NCBI RefSeq assembly: GCF_965222285.1
Contig: NZ_OZ244942.1
Coordinates: 1,054,001 to 1,118,000, forward strand
DNA: 64,000 bases
DNA from: Tepidicaulis sp002389665
GTDB taxonomy: Bacteria > Pseudomonadota > Alphaproteobacteria > Parvibaculales > Parvibaculaceae
Direction of reading: 5' to 3'
Shown: one piece after another, positions 44,622 through 54,861 of the stretch
Position numbering within the stretch: position 1 is the first letter of the stretch
Layout: each line of letters opens with the position of its first letter
Translations under genes and position numbers: made by a program
Notes under the pieces: model-generated
What the model was told of the DNA's origin: nothing
What the model saw: only the letters and a program-made list of their open reading frames with translations
Database searches by the model: none

Positions 44622-46502
44622 TTAGTGCAGAGCTTCTCTGGGAAGGGTGAAAGACACGGTCGTGCCGATCCCTTCCTCGCTTTCGATCGTCAGCGTGCCC
44701 CCATGCATTTCCACCAGCGAGCGGGAAAGCGCAAGGCCGAGGCCCGTGCCGTTGTGTTTTTTCGAGAGCTGGTTTTCCACCTGCTCGAAAGGCCGGCCGA
44801 GCTTGCTGAGCGCGCTGGGCGGAATGCCGATGCCGGTATCCTCGACGCTGACCAGCAGATTGCCGGAGCCGTCGTCGCCTGCGCGCACCGTTACATCGCC
44901 GCCGGCGGAGGTGAACTTCACCGCGTTCGAGAGCAGATTAAGCAGCACCTGCTTGATGGCGCGTTTGTCTACCCAGACGGGCTCCTGCGCGGCCACATCG
45001 TTATGCAGCTTCACATCGGCAATGTCGGCGCGGCCCGAAACGAGACGCAGGCTTTCCTCGACAAGGTCTTTCATGTCGACATTTTCCTGCTCGAGCGTCA
45101 TGCGGCCCGCCTCGATTTTCGACATATCCAGAATATCGTTGATCACATCGAGAAGGTGTTGGCCGCTGGCTTTGATGTCGCTGGCATATTCTTCGTATTT
45201 CTTCGCGCCGAGCGGGCCGAAAAGCTGGGCCTCCATCATTTCCGAAAAACCGATCACCGCGTTGAGCGGCGTTCTGAGCTCATGGCTCATATTGGCGAGG
45301 AACTCGGACTTGGAGCGGTTCGCCCCTTCCGCGCGGGTTTTCTCGACGGCATATTTCTCGGCAAGCTCCACGAGCTGTCGCGCCTGGTCCTGCAACTTGT
45401 GGCGTGACTGTTCCAGGTCCATCACCGTCTTGCGCAGTTCCGCTTGGTTGCGGGTCAGTTCCGCTTCCTGGTTCTTGATGGCCGTGATGTCCGTACCGAC
45501 ACTCACTTGCCCGCCATCTTTCGTCTGATGCTGGCTGATTTGCAGCCAGCGCCCGTCATCGAGCCGGATTTCGCGGATGCCGTTCTCGTCTGAATTGACG
45601 ATCCAGGAATTGGGCATGCCTGTTGCGTCCAGCACTTCATCGAGCTTGGTGCCCGGCGCGACGGCCGTCTCATCCAGTTTCAAAAGCTCGCGGAATTTGC
45701 TGTTGCAGATGACGAGCTGGTCTTCCGCATCCACCAGCACGAAAGCCTCGCCCGTGCTTTCGATGGCATCGCGCAGGCGCTCCGTTGCCTGGCGTTCGCG
45801 CGCTTCGGCAAGTTTCTGTTCGGTAATATCGATGGTAAGCCCCACCAGCCGGTCGCCCATGGAGCGCCCGTCGCTCCAGACTTGCCCCTTGGCATTGAGC
45901 CAGATCCAGCTTCCATCCACATGCTGCAGCCGGAAGGTGACGTCATAAGAGCGGGCGGCGCGTTTGGGCGCAGCCAGCATGTCGTCAAGCGCGGGCATAT
46001 CGTCGGGATGGATCATCTCGCGGATTTCGGCAACCGAAAGGCGGCGGGAGGGCGGGCGGCGGCCCAGCATGTCGAACATGGCCGAGGACCAGAAGACCCG
46101 GTTTTCCTGCAGGTTCCAATCCCAGATGCCGCAGCGCGCGCCGGCAAAGGCCATGTCGAAGCGGCGCTGGTTTTCAAGCACCTGGGCTTCGGCGGCAACT
46201 TTCCGCTCGATCAAGCGCAGCATGGCAAAGCCGAGCACGAGGCAGGCAATACTGGCGCCAAGGGCGGCGACCATGGGCCGCGTCAGGCCTTCTTGCCAGA
46301 TCAGTGCGCCGTTCAGGGCCAGAAGCGAGAGGCCGGCAAAAGCCAGAGTGACCTTATAGGTCCAGCGGAACAGCTTGCGGCTGCTCTTCCCGGCTTCGGC
46401 TTGTGATATCAGCGTCATGTCGGCCGATCCCAGTCTTGCGCCCAATGCCGCGCCCATATTGGTGCGGCCAACATTAGACCCCCAATCCACCATGCCAACC
46501 AT
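44622..46502 (-). CDS. PAS histidine kinase, PleC/PdhS-like
   Basis: A 626-residue membrane kinase. Two hydrophobic helices lie near residues 50-70 and 77-97, with almost no periplasmic loop. PAS1 is near 112-230 (FAGARCGIWDWNLQENRVFWS...), PAS2 near 242-343 (GEAFVLVDAEDQLVICN...), and a coiled coil near 344-395. HisKA is FLANMSHELRTPLNAVIGFSE (H407), with FGPLGAKKYEEYASDI after it. HATPase_c contains LLSNAVKFTS, DTGIGIP and GRPFEQVENQL...GTGLGLALSRSLVEMHGG. These C-terminal signatures match PleC/PdhS cell-cycle kinases that act on DivK, as phosphatase or kinase. DivK is not in the window. Confidence 0.85.
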   Translation of the reverse strand: MVGMVDWGSNVGRTNMGAALGARLGSADMTLISQAEAGKSSRKLFRWTYKVTLAFAGLSLLALNGALIWQEGLTRPMVAALGASIACLVLGFAMLRLIERKVAAEAQVLENQRRFDMAFAGARCGIWDWNLQENRVFWSSAMFDMLGRRPPSRRLSVAEIREMIHPDDMPALDDMLAAPKRAARSYDVTFRLQHVDGSWIWLNAKGQVWSDGRSMGDRLVGLTIDITEQKLAEARERQATERLRDAIESTGEAFVLVDAEDQLVICNSKFRELLKLDETAVAPGTKLDEVLDATGMPNSWIVNSDENGIREIRLDDGRWLQISQHQTKDGGQVSVGTDITAIKNQEAELTRNQAELRKTVMDLEQSRHKLQDQARQLVELAEKYAVEKTRAEGANRSKSEFLANMSHELRTPLNAVIGFSEMMEAQLFGPLGAKKYEEYASDIKASGQHLLDVINDILDMSKIEAGRMTLEQENVDMKDLVEESLRLVSGRADIADVKLHNDVAAQEPVWVDKRAIKQVLLNLLSNAVKFTSAGGDVTVRAGDDGSGNLLVSVEDTGIGIPPSALSKLGRPFEQVENQLSKKHNGTGLGLALSRSLVEMHGGTLTIESEEGIGTTVSFTLPREALH

Positions 46503-46529
46503 CCCCCATCCTAGGTTTAGCAGGACTTG

Positions 46530-46569
46530 CTAACGTTTCGTTAACCGAATCACTTTTGGGATGATTCGG
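46530..46569 (-). promoter_or_regulatory. Candidate CtrA-like site and palindromic hairpin upstream of the PleC-like kinase
   Basis: CTAA, seven bases, TTAA at 46530-46544 matches TTAA-N7-TTAA at seven of eight positions, 28-42 nt before the kinase ATG. It directly adjoins a perfect 8-bp inverted repeat, CCGAATCA (46545-46552) and TGATTCGG (46562-46569). The second element could also terminate pepN transcripts, though no T run follows on that strand. Confidence 0.3.
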
Positions 46570-46737
46570 CCTGGGAGTCGCCGTGTCCAGTAGGGGCGGG
46601 GGATTTGCCTGAATTTACAGGCCGAAAGCGTCAAACCGATGCATTTTTGACTCACTCTCGTGCCGGAAGGGGACATTTCCGGCAAGAAGTGGGAATTAAA
46701 ACCGCCGTTCGGCTTCGGCAAACCGGGCTCTTGCGTC

Positions 46738-49382
46738 TTACCCCAGCGTCTTCGTCGCAATCTCGTAAACGTCGCGGGAAAGCTCGGCCTGGGAGACGAT
46801 GCCTTCAAGCGTCTCGCGCATATGCGCCTGACGGACGGGCTCGAACTGCCGCCAGGATTTGAAAGCGCCGAGCAGTCTTGCGGCCACTTGCGGGTTGATC
46901 TTGTCGAGCGCCAGAACCTGCTCTGCCACGAAGCGGTAGCCTTCGCCGTCCGCCTCATGGAAGCGCAGCTGGTTCGCCGTGGCGAAGGAGCCGATCAGCG
47001 CGCGCACCTTGTTCGGGTTGCGCAGTGAGAAGGCCGGATGCGCCATCAGCTCGCGCACGCGCAAAAGCGTGCCGGGCAGGGGCGAGGTGGCTTGCAGCGC
47101 AAACCATTTATCCATCACCAGATGATCGTCCTGCCAGCGGTCATGGAAGGCGCGCAGCGCCTCTTCGCGCTCAGGGCAGTCCGTGTGAGCAAGGACACCG
47201 AGCGCGGCCATGCAGTCGGTCATGTTGTCCGACGCATCGAACTGGCCTTTGGCTAGCGCGATCGCATCAGCTCTTCCCGTTGCGGTCAAATAGGAAAGAC
47301 AAGTATTGCGCAGTGAGCGTTTGCCGGCGGCCTCCGCATCCGGGGAATATGTGCCGGGCGTTTCATTCTCGCGGTAGGCGCGCTCGAAATCGCTATAGAG
47401 CTGCTCGGCCAGCGAGGCACGGAAGGCTTCGCGCGCTTCGTGAATGATTTCCACATTCACGTCCTGGCCGATGGCCTGCGCCAATGTCTGTTCGGCGGGC
47501 AGCACGATCATCTGCGCAACGAATTCCGGCTCAAGGGCCGGATCGTTCAAAATCTTCTGCACGATCTCGGCAAAGCCGGAGCCGGCGCGCGGCGTGCGTC
47601 CATCGCCAAGCGCGGCGATATTGCCGGTGAGAATGGCGGAGGCATATTTCTGCGCCGCTTCCCAGCGGTTGAAAGGATCGCTGTCATGGGCCATCAGAAA
47701 GGCCCATTCACGCTCGCCCAGATTGCTGGAAAGTTTCACCGGCGCCGTAAAGCCGCGCAGCAGCGAGGGGATGGGTTTCACGGGCACGTTCTTGAAACGG
47801 AAGGTTTCTTCCCGCTTCGTCAGGCTGATGACATGGGGCGCTTCTGCCGGGGCGCTCCCCATGGGCGACAGCGGCAGATCTGAGCCATCCTCGCCCAGAA
47901 GCCCGATCTCGATGGGAATATGCAGAGGCTCTTTGTGCGGCTGGCCGGGGGTGGGCGGCGAGACCTGCGATAGCTGCAGCACATATTCCTGCTGCGCGCT
48001 GTCCCATTTACCTGAAGCCATGACCTCCGGTGTCCCGGCCTGGTGGTACCAGCGTTTGAACTGGGAAAGATCGATGCCGCTGCCATCGGCCAGCGCCTCG
48101 AGGAAATCTTCCACTGTTGCGGCGCGCCCGTCATGACGGTGAAATAAAGATCCATGCCTTTGCGGAATTTTTCCGGCCCGAGCAGCGTATGGATCATCCG
48201 CACAAGCTCGGCGCCTTTTTCATAGACGGTCGCGGTATAGAAGTTGTTGATCTCGATATAGGCGTCGGGCCGCACCGGATGGGCAAGCGGTCCGCCATCT
48301 TCCGGAAACTGATGCGTGCGCAGCATGCGCACATCGCCGATGCGCTTGACCGCGCGCGAGCGCATATCGGCGGTAAATTCCTGATCGCGGAAAACCGTCA
48401 GCCCTTCCTTCAGGCAAAGCTGAAACCAGTCACGGCAGGTAATGCGGTTGCCGGTCCAATTGTGGAAATATTCATGGGCGACGATCGCCTCGATATTGGC
48501 GAAATCCACATCCGTCGCCGTGTCGGGCCGGGCGAGAATATATTTATCGTTAAAGATATTCAGGCCCTTGTTTTCCATCGCCCCCATATTGAAGGCACTG
48601 ACGGCAACGATCATGAAAATGTCGAGATCGTATTCGCGCCCGAAGACTTTCTCATCCCAAGCCATGGCGCGCTTCAGCGCATCCATCGCATAGGCGCAGC
48701 GGTCTTCGTTGCCGGGCTCCACATAGATGCGCAAATCCACCTCGCGCCCCGAAGCGGTGGTGAATGCGTCGCGCACACAGGCAAGATCGCCCGCCACCAG
48801 CGCGAAGAGGTAAGAGGGTTTGGGGTAAGGGTCGTGCCATTCGGCAAAATGCCGCCCGTCTTCCAGCTCCCCGCTGTCGGTGCAATTGCCATTGGCCAGC
48901 AGCACGGGGGCCAGCGCCTTTTCGGCGGTGATGCGCGTGCGGTACACCGCCATCACGTCGGGCCGGTCGAGCATATAGGTGATGCGGCGGAACCCTTCCG
49001 CCTCGCACTGGGTGCAAAAGATGCCGCCGGCAAGATAAAGCCCCGTCAGCGCCGTATTGGCCGCCGGGTTGCAGCGGGACACCGTGGTCAGCGTGAAGGC
49101 GCCTGCCGGCACCTCCATAATGGTCAGCCCGCTTTCATCTGCCTGATAGCGGTTGGGCCCCAGCTTTTCTCCGTTCAGGTGAACTTCCAAAAGCTCCAGC
49201 CCTTCCCCATCGAGCCGCAGATTGTCCCTGGCCGGGCGGCTCACATTGGGGCGCACGGCAAGCGTCGAGCGCACTTGCGTTGCCTCTGGCGCAAGGTCCA
49301 CGTCGAGCTGCACCTCATCGATCCAGAAATCGGGCTCGCTATAATCTTTCAGCGCGATGGGGCGGGGATCTTCGGTTCTCAT
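46738..49382 (-). pseudogene. pepN: Aminopeptidase N (PepN) gene split by a single-base frameshift
   Basis: The N-terminal part starts at ATG 49382 and has the M1 metalloprotease core: GAMEN at residues 267-271 and zinc site HEYFHNW with H303, E304, H307 and E326. It reads normally to GMDLYF (F414, 48143-48141). The continuation HRHDGRAATVEDFLEAL is in another frame, which stays open to the stop at 46738 and carries the rest of PepN. Adding one base near 48140 (for example making DLYFDRHDG) restores one 881-residue product, normal PepN length. Without it, translation runs out of frame to 47820. The zinc domain is intact but the C-terminal domain is lost. It may be a real mutation or a sequencing error. 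Confidence 0.88.
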
Positions 49383-49584
49383 GCGGTACTCGGTGCTTTC
49401 GGCGCGGCTTGAGGGCGCCGGAATGGGGGCCGGGAAGGGGCCGAACGGCCAAGGCCGATGCTTCTAGCACCGGCCTCTGGCGAAATTTAGGCAATGTCCT
49501 GAATATGTCTAGCCTTGCGGGAGAAACTTCACCAGGAAGTGTCGGCCCCGCTTGCCGCGCCCATGAGGCTGCAATCTATAAGGG

Positions 49585-52500
49585 TCAGTCCGCCGGGCCC
49601 TGCGAGCCGCGCCAAATGCCCGCTTTTCCGCCAAGTGCGGCGGCTTTCCGGCCCAATGATTTGAAGAAGCCGGGCGTGTCGGCCATCAGCGTGTAAGCGA
49701 CGGGTACAACCACCAATGTAAGAAAGGTGGAGGAAATGAGCCCGCCAATGACGAGAATGCCCATGGCATTCCGGAATTCGGCCCCCTGACTTGTGGAAAG
49801 GGCGACGGGAATCATCCCGCAAATCGTCGAAAAGGCGGTCATGAGCACAGGCCTCAGACGCACGGGGCCCGCATGCAGCATCGCCTCGCGAGCCGGGCGG
49901 CCTTCCTCGCGCAGCGTATTGGCATAATCGACGAGCAGGATGCCGTTTTTCATCACAAGGCCCATCAGCGCCAGCATGCCGATCTGCGCGAACATGGTCA
50001 GCGTCTCGCCGGAAATCGCCAGCGCAAAGAATGCGCCGACGAAAGAGAGCGGAGCGGTGAGCATGATGATCGCCGGCTGGGCGAAGCTGTTGAACTGGCT
50101 TGCGAGGATCATATAGAGCGCGGTGAGCGCCAGAAGGAAGGCAAAGCTGATCGCCTGCTGGTTCTCCTTCATGCGTTTGGCTTTGCCTTCGGCGGACCAG
50201 ACATAGCCCGGCCCAAGTTCGGCCTCGCGCAAAATCTGCTCAAGGCGCGCGGTTGCCTCGCCCAGCGCCACGCCCTCCGGTGTGTTGGCGAGGAGCGCGA
50301 TGCGGCGGGAGCGGTTCTGCCGGTCGATCTGAGCGGGGCCGCTATCGATGCGGAACTTTGCCATATTGGCGACATCGACAAGTTTCCCGTCCGTGCCGCG
50401 CACCTGAATAAGCTCCAGCCGGTCGAGATCGTTGCGCTGGTCCTCTTCGAGCCGCACCCGCACATCATAGCGTGAGCCGAACTCTTCATAAGTCACGACA
50501 TCGGTGCCGCCGACAAGCGAGCGCACCGTCTCGGCGAGATTGCGCACCGATACGCCAAGGTCCGCCGCCCGGCGACGGTCGACGGAAACCTGCACTTCCG
50601 GTTTGCCGGTCTCGAAAGAGGTCTTGATATCGGTAAAGAGGCCTGTCTCCTCCATCCGCGCGGTAATCGCGTCGGTCTTTGCCTCAAGCACGGCAAGGTC
50701 CGGTCCGCGCAAAGAATAAGTGAGCTCGAAGGAAGAAAAGCCGCCGCCCGAAATCCAGGGCACATCCGAAACGCTCACATGTTTGGCTTCCGGCGCTGCC
50801 TGCAGCATGGCCGCACGGGCCGCGCCCATAACGGCAATGGCGCCTTCATCGCGGTCGGCTTTCGGTGTGAGGCCGATATAGAACTCAGCTTCATTGACCC
50901 GCTGCTGCGTGCCCGAACCGATCGTATAGAAGACGGTGGTGACATGCTCGGTGCCCGAGAGTGCCTGGGCAACGCGGCTTGCCACCTGCCGGGTCTGCTC
51001 GATGCCTGCGCCGAAAGGAAGTTCCACCTTCGCGAGGAATTCGCTTCTGTCCGCTTTCGTATCGAACGCGGTGGGAATGGTGCTTGCCGCCATCTGCCCC
51101 AGAACGACGGAGACGAAAGCAAACAGCATTACGAGCCAGCGAAAGCGCAGCGCCAGATGCAGAAGCCTTTCATAGGCCCGCTCCAGCGAGCGGTAGGCGT
51201 CTTCGAAAAACCGGGCAAGCCGCCCCATCTCATCGCGCTCCACTGTCCCCTTGCTTAGAAAGCGGGCGCAAAGCGTCGGTGTGAGCGTCAGCGAGACAAG
51301 GAGCGAGACCATGACCGAGAAGGTGATGGCCAGCCCGTATTGAAAGAAGAACCGGCCCACGACACCGCTCATGAAGGCGATGGGCACGAAGACCGCGCAG
51401 ATCGATAAAGTGCCTGCCAGCACCGCCGCGCCCACTTCCCGCACGCCCAGCGAGGCGGCTTCCATGGGGCCGTAGCCTTCGTCGAGCTTGCGGTAGATCG
51501 CTTCCAACACGACGATCGCATCATCCACCAGTAGGCCGACAGCGACCGAAAGCGCCATCAGTGTCATGAGGTTGATCGTGAAATCCATGACGTAGAAGGC
51601 AAAGAAGGTGGAGATGAGCGCCGTCGGCATAGCAATGGCGACGATAATCGTGGCGCGCAGATTGAGCAGGAAGGCCAGAGTCACCAGCACCACGAGAATA
51701 ATGCCGAGAATAATGTCGTCGAAAACGTCATTGGCGGCGCTTTCGATGAAGAGCGAGGTGTCGCGCGCTGCAATGATGCGCATGCCGGGCGGGGCAAGTT
51801 CTTCCAGATGGGTCAGCTCGTCGCGGATCGCGCGGGCGACCTCCACGGCATTGCGGCCTGACTGGCGGCGGATTTCGAGCGAGACGCCCGGCTTGCCGTC
51901 GAGCTCGGCATAGGAGCGGAAATCCTCCATCCCGTCTTCCACCCGCGCCACGTCGCGGATGCGGGTGGGCGCGCCGTCCTGGCGGAAGGCGATGACGATA
52001 TCGCCGAACTCCTTCACGCTGTCGACTTCGCCTTTGGTCTTGACGGAAAACTCGGTCTGAAGGCCTGCCGTTTCCAGCCGCCCGCCGGGAATTTCCGCAT
52101 GCTCGCGCCGAAGCGCGGTGATGAGGTCGTCCGCCGTCACGCCGAAAGCGCGCAGCTTCACGGCGTCGAGCCAGATGCGCACTTCCCGGTCGCGCCCGCC
52201 GACGAGTTTGATGGAGCCGACGCCGGGCACGCGCTGCAGCTGCTCTTTCACCGTCTTGTCGGCGAACTGCGTGAGCTGGCGGATCGGCATGTCGCCCGCA
52301 ATCATCACGGACATGATGGGCTGCGCATCGGGATCGATTTTCTGGACGATGGACTGGCGGGTATCGACCGGCATATCGGGGCGGGCGAGGGCCACCTTGT
52401 CGCGGACGTCCTGCGCTTTCACGTCCACATCTTCATCGAGCCCGAATTCGATCACCACCTGGCTTTGGCCCTCCGAGCTCGTGGAGGACAAGTTCTCGAT

Positions 52501-52728
52501 GCCTGAAATCGTGTTGACCTGTTCTTCGACCGGGTCGCTCACTTCGGACTCGATCGTGTCGGGGCCGGCCCCTTCAAGCTCTGTATTGATCGAGACGACG
52601 GGAAACTCGACGCGCGGAAAAAGATCGACGCCGAGCCGGCCGAGAGAAATCCAGCCGAGTGTCACGAGCGCGGCAATGATCATGACCGCGAAAACCGGGC
52701 GGCGGATGGAAAGATCGGAAATCCACAT
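49585..52728 (-). CDS. RND family multidrug efflux permease
   Basis: A 1047-residue inner-membrane permease of the HAE-RND type, normal length. It starts MWISDLSIRRPVFAVMIIAALVTLGWISLGRLGVDLFPRVEFPVV, the usual first helix. Family features include the TM4 region with VGLLVDDAIVVLEAIYRKLDEG (proton-relay Asp pair), GTLSICAVFVPIAFMSGVVGRFF, and the C-terminal LMALMGLVMKNGILLVDYANTL. It exports hydrophobic or amphipathic compounds using proton flow, with an adaptor and an outer-membrane channel. The adaptor gene is 17 nt upstream; no TolC-like gene is in the window. A MarR gene lies divergent. Confidence 0.94.
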   Translation of the reverse strand: MWISDLSIRRPVFAVMIIAALVTLGWISLGRLGVDLFPRVEFPVVSINTELEGAGPDTIESEVSDPVEEQVNTISGIENLSSTSSEGQSQVVIEFGLDEDVDVKAQDVRDKVALARPDMPVDTRQSIVQKIDPDAQPIMSVMIAGDMPIRQLTQFADKTVKEQLQRVPGVGSIKLVGGRDREVRIWLDAVKLRAFGVTADDLITALRREHAEIPGGRLETAGLQTEFSVKTKGEVDSVKEFGDIVIAFRQDGAPTRIRDVARVEDGMEDFRSYAELDGKPGVSLEIRRQSGRNAVEVARAIRDELTHLEELAPPGMRIIAARDTSLFIESAANDVFDDIILGIILVVLVTLAFLLNLRATIIVAIAMPTALISTFFAFYVMDFTINLMTLMALSVAVGLLVDDAIVVLEAIYRKLDEGYGPMEAASLGVREVGAAVLAGTLSICAVFVPIAFMSGVVGRFFFQYGLAITFSVMVSLLVSLTLTPTLCARFLSKGTVERDEMGRLARFFEDAYRSLERAYERLLHLALRFRWLVMLFAFVSVVLGQMAASTIPTAFDTKADRSEFLAKVELPFGAGIEQTRQVASRVAQALSGTEHVTTVFYTIGSGTQQRVNEAEFYIGLTPKADRDEGAIAVMGAARAAMLQAAPEAKHVSVSDVPWISGGGFSSFELTYSLRGPDLAVLEAKTDAITARMEETGLFTDIKTSFETGKPEVQVSVDRRRAADLGVSVRNLAETVRSLVGGTDVVTYEEFGSRYDVRVRLEEDQRNDLDRLELIQVRGTDGKLVDVANMAKFRIDSGPAQIDRQNRSRRIALLANTPEGVALGEATARLEQILREAELGPGYVWSAEGKAKRMKENQQAISFAFLLALTALYMILASQFNSFAQPAIIMLTAPLSFVGAFFALAISGETLTMFAQIGMLALMGLVMKNGILLVDYANTLREEGRPAREAMLHAGPVRLRPVLMTAFSTICGMIPVALSTSQGAEFRNAMGILVIGGLISSTFLTLVVVPVAYTLMADTPGFFKSLGRKAAALGGKAGIWRGSQGPAD

Positions 52729-52745
52729 GGCTTGGTCCTATCCGC

Positions 52746-53942
52746 TTAGCGCGTGCCGGTTTGGCCGGGGGTGAGCATCGCCGCCGCGTCCGATGCCGTG
52801 GCGCCCGAATTGCTTTCTTCGATGCGGATGGCGAGCCCGTCGATCAGCGTGCCGAGCATGGGGCCGGTCAGCACCTTGTCCCCCGCTTCAAGCCCGCGCA
52901 GAATTTCGACGCTGGCCGCATCGAGCTGCACCGCTTCCACGGGCTGGCGCCGCGCCCGGCCCTGATCGGGCACGAAGACATAGCGGGACCCTTCGATACC
53001 AAGCAGCGCGGAACGGTCCATCACCAGTGCCTTGCGCGGCGGGGGATAGAATTCGGCCCGGGTAAAGAGCCCCGTCTTGATTTTGTAATCCTCGTTCTTC
53101 AGGCCGACACGCACTTCGATGGAACGGGTTGTATGGTCCACCTTGTCGTTGAGGATATGAATTTCACTGTCGTAAACCTCGTCCACTCCGTCGATATAGA
53201 CTTTCGCAGGCGTGCCGAGCGCGAGCTTTGAAAGATGGACGGCAGGCACATTGACGATGGCGCCGACAATATCGATTTTCTGAATCTGCACGACACCCGA
53301 TGGGCCGCCCATGCCGCCCCCGCCGCCGCGCGTCGCCATGAACTTGCCCTCATAGATATCCTGCTGCGTGATCACCCCGTCAAAGGGCGCGCGCACGGTT
53401 GCGTCTTTCAGGCGCTGGCGGGCTTGTGCCAATTGCGCGTCCGCCACGCCGAATTGCGCGCTTGCCACGTCATAAGCGGCTTGCACCTTGTCGAGCTGGC
53501 CGACGGAGACGACGCCTTTCGTACGCAATTCCTTGATGCGCTTGAACTCGCGTTCAGCATTGCGCATTTCCGCGCGCGCCAACTTGACGCGGCTTTCCAG
53601 CTCTTTCACCTGCAATTCGAAATCGATGGCGCGGGTTTTGAAAAGCGCATCGCCTTCCTTCACCCGGTCGCCGACGCGCACAAAAACCTCGTCAATAATG
53701 CCATCGACCTGCGGGCCCATATCCGTGGTTTTTTGTGCGGCAATCGTACCCGTGCCGGTGACGGGCTGAACGAGTTCGCGTTCCTCGATTTGCGTGATGA
53801 AAACCGGCACGGCGGCACGCTCTGTCTTCGGTGCTTCTTCGGCCTCTCCGCAAGCCGCGACAAAGGCGAGCGCCAGAAGGGCTCCAGCGCGCGGCCAGAT
53901 ACCCGCGTAAGAACAGGAAAAATAGGGACGGCGTGCCTGCAT
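52746..53942 (-). CDS. RND efflux periplasmic adaptor (membrane fusion protein), lipoprotein
   Basis: A 398-residue adaptor. I use ATG 53942 (MQARRPYFSC), which has GTGAGGAT just upstream. The lipobox is FVAAC (C29 in ALAFVAACGEAEEAP). The biotinyl-lipoyl hairpin region begins TGTIAAQKTTDMGPQVDGIIDEVFVRVGDRVKEGDALF and continues through a coiled-coil hairpin to ATVRAPFDGVITQQDIYEG. A Gly-rich insert (RGGGGGMGGPSG) near residue 200 is unusual. It should link the permease to an outer-membrane channel. It is first in the operon, downstream of a sigma-70-like promoter. Confidence 0.93.
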   Translation of the reverse strand: MQARRPYFSCSYAGIWPRAGALLALAFVAACGEAEEAPKTERAAVPVFITQIEERELVQPVTGTGTIAAQKTTDMGPQVDGIIDEVFVRVGDRVKEGDALFKTRAIDFELQVKELESRVKLARAEMRNAEREFKRIKELRTKGVVSVGQLDKVQAAYDVASAQFGVADAQLAQARQRLKDATVRAPFDGVITQQDIYEGKFMATRGGGGGMGGPSGVVQIQKIDIVGAIVNVPAVHLSKLALGTPAKVYIDGVDEVYDSEIHILNDKVDHTTRSIEVRVGLKNEDYKIKTGLFTRAEFYPPPRKALVMDRSALLGIEGSRYVFVPDQGRARRQPVEAVQLDAASVEILRGLEAGDKVLTGPMLGTLIDGLAIRIEESNSGATASDAAAMLTPGQTGTR

Positions 53943-53997
53943 GATCCTCACCCGCTTTCGCCTCATTGAAAGTATGAGGCGTTATTTTGTTTCCTGA

Positions 53998-54027
53998 ATT
54001 ATAGTATACATGGTTACAATCTCACAA
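53998..54027 (-). promoter_or_regulatory. Predicted sigma-70 promoter and operator for the RND operon
   Basis: On the minus strand, TTGTGA (54027-54022) is followed after 18 nt by TATAAT (54003-53998), about 55 nt before the adaptor ATG. Within the spacer, GTATACATGGTTAC on the plus strand is an imperfect palindrome (GTANNCATGNNTAC) that could be the site for the divergent MarR-family repressor. Confidence 0.5.
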
Positions 54028-54077
54028 GCGTCTTGACGCAAGGGAAGAAAGAGGTCCGGCCAGGTCGGCCGCAAGCG

Positions 54078-54596
54078 ATGGGTCAGGGGATGAGTGTTTC
54101 GCAGGCCGAAGGGCCGAAAGCCGCGCAAATGCAGCCGGGTGACGAGTTCGAATTCGAGCGCACCTTCGGCTGGCTGATGCATGACGCCAATAGGCTGCTG
54201 CTGCGCGTCTGGGAGCGGCGGCTCAGGGGAGCCGGCGTCGCGCTTTCACTCACCCAGGTGCGTGTCCTTGCCAGCCTCATCCGCAAGGACGGACGCACTC
54301 AGACGGAGCTTGCGCTGGCTGTGGGCCTTGAACGGGCACCGCTCGGGCGCATCGTGGACAAGATGGAAGGGGCAGGCTGGCTCACCCGGCAGGCCGATCC
54401 GCAGGACCGGCGCGTCTGGCGGGTCTATCTCACAAAAAGGATCGATGAGATCCGGCCCGTGCTGGCGGCTTGCGCACGCGATATGTTCCAGCAGGCTTTC
54501 AAGGATGTCTCCCCTCAGGAGGCGGATCAGCTCCTGACCGTTTTGTCCAAACTGAAGGCGAATCTGTCCACGGAAGAGGACGAAAACAGCCTTTGA
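54078..54596 (+). CDS. MarR family transcriptional regulator
   Basis: The start is uncertain: ATG 54078 is used, with ATG 54090 and TTG 54033 in frame. The product of about 172 residues has the MarR winged helix: LSLTQVRVLASLIRKDGRTQTELALAVGLERAPLGRIVDKMEGAGWLTRQADPQDRRVWRVYLT, where the DPQDRR wing is diagnostic. It is divergent from the RND adaptor gene, with a shared region holding a promoter and a palindrome. I infer a local repressor of the pump, released by a small aromatic ligand, as is usual for the family. Confidence 0.88.
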   Translation: MGQGMSVSQAEGPKAAQMQPGDEFEFERTFGWLMHDANRLLLRVWERRLRGAGVALSLTQVRVLASLIRKDGRTQTELALAVGLERAPLGRIVDKMEGAGWLTRQADPQDRRVWRVYLTKRIDEIRPVLAACARDMFQQAFKDVSPQEADQLLTVLSKLKANLSTEEDENSL

Positions 54597-54689
54597 GCCT
54601 CCATGGGCCGGAAAAATAGCAAAATTCTTGCAAGTCTCTCTCAGCCCGACGCTGCGTCAAACGCCCAAAGCCATGCGGAATCGCGTATT

Positions 54690-54709
54690 CGGCCCTTTTC
54701 GGGCCTTTT
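54690..54709 (+). terminator. Possible weak terminator downstream of the MarR gene
   Basis: GGCCC at 54691-54695 and GGGCC at 54701-54705 form a short stem with a TTTTC loop, followed by TTTTC. The stem is only 5 bp and lies about 95 nt after the stop, so this is tentative. Confidence 0.35.
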
Positions 54710-54861
54710 CCCGCCGCTAAATTGAGGGAAAAATGGCGTCACTTAATTCTGCGGCCTCAAGGGCGGGCCACGGATAGCCATGAACCAGGCAACAATGAAC
54801 CGGATAACGGTTGGTATGCATCCGCGCGGGTCCCGCGTGTCGATGCCGAACGGGAGGCACT

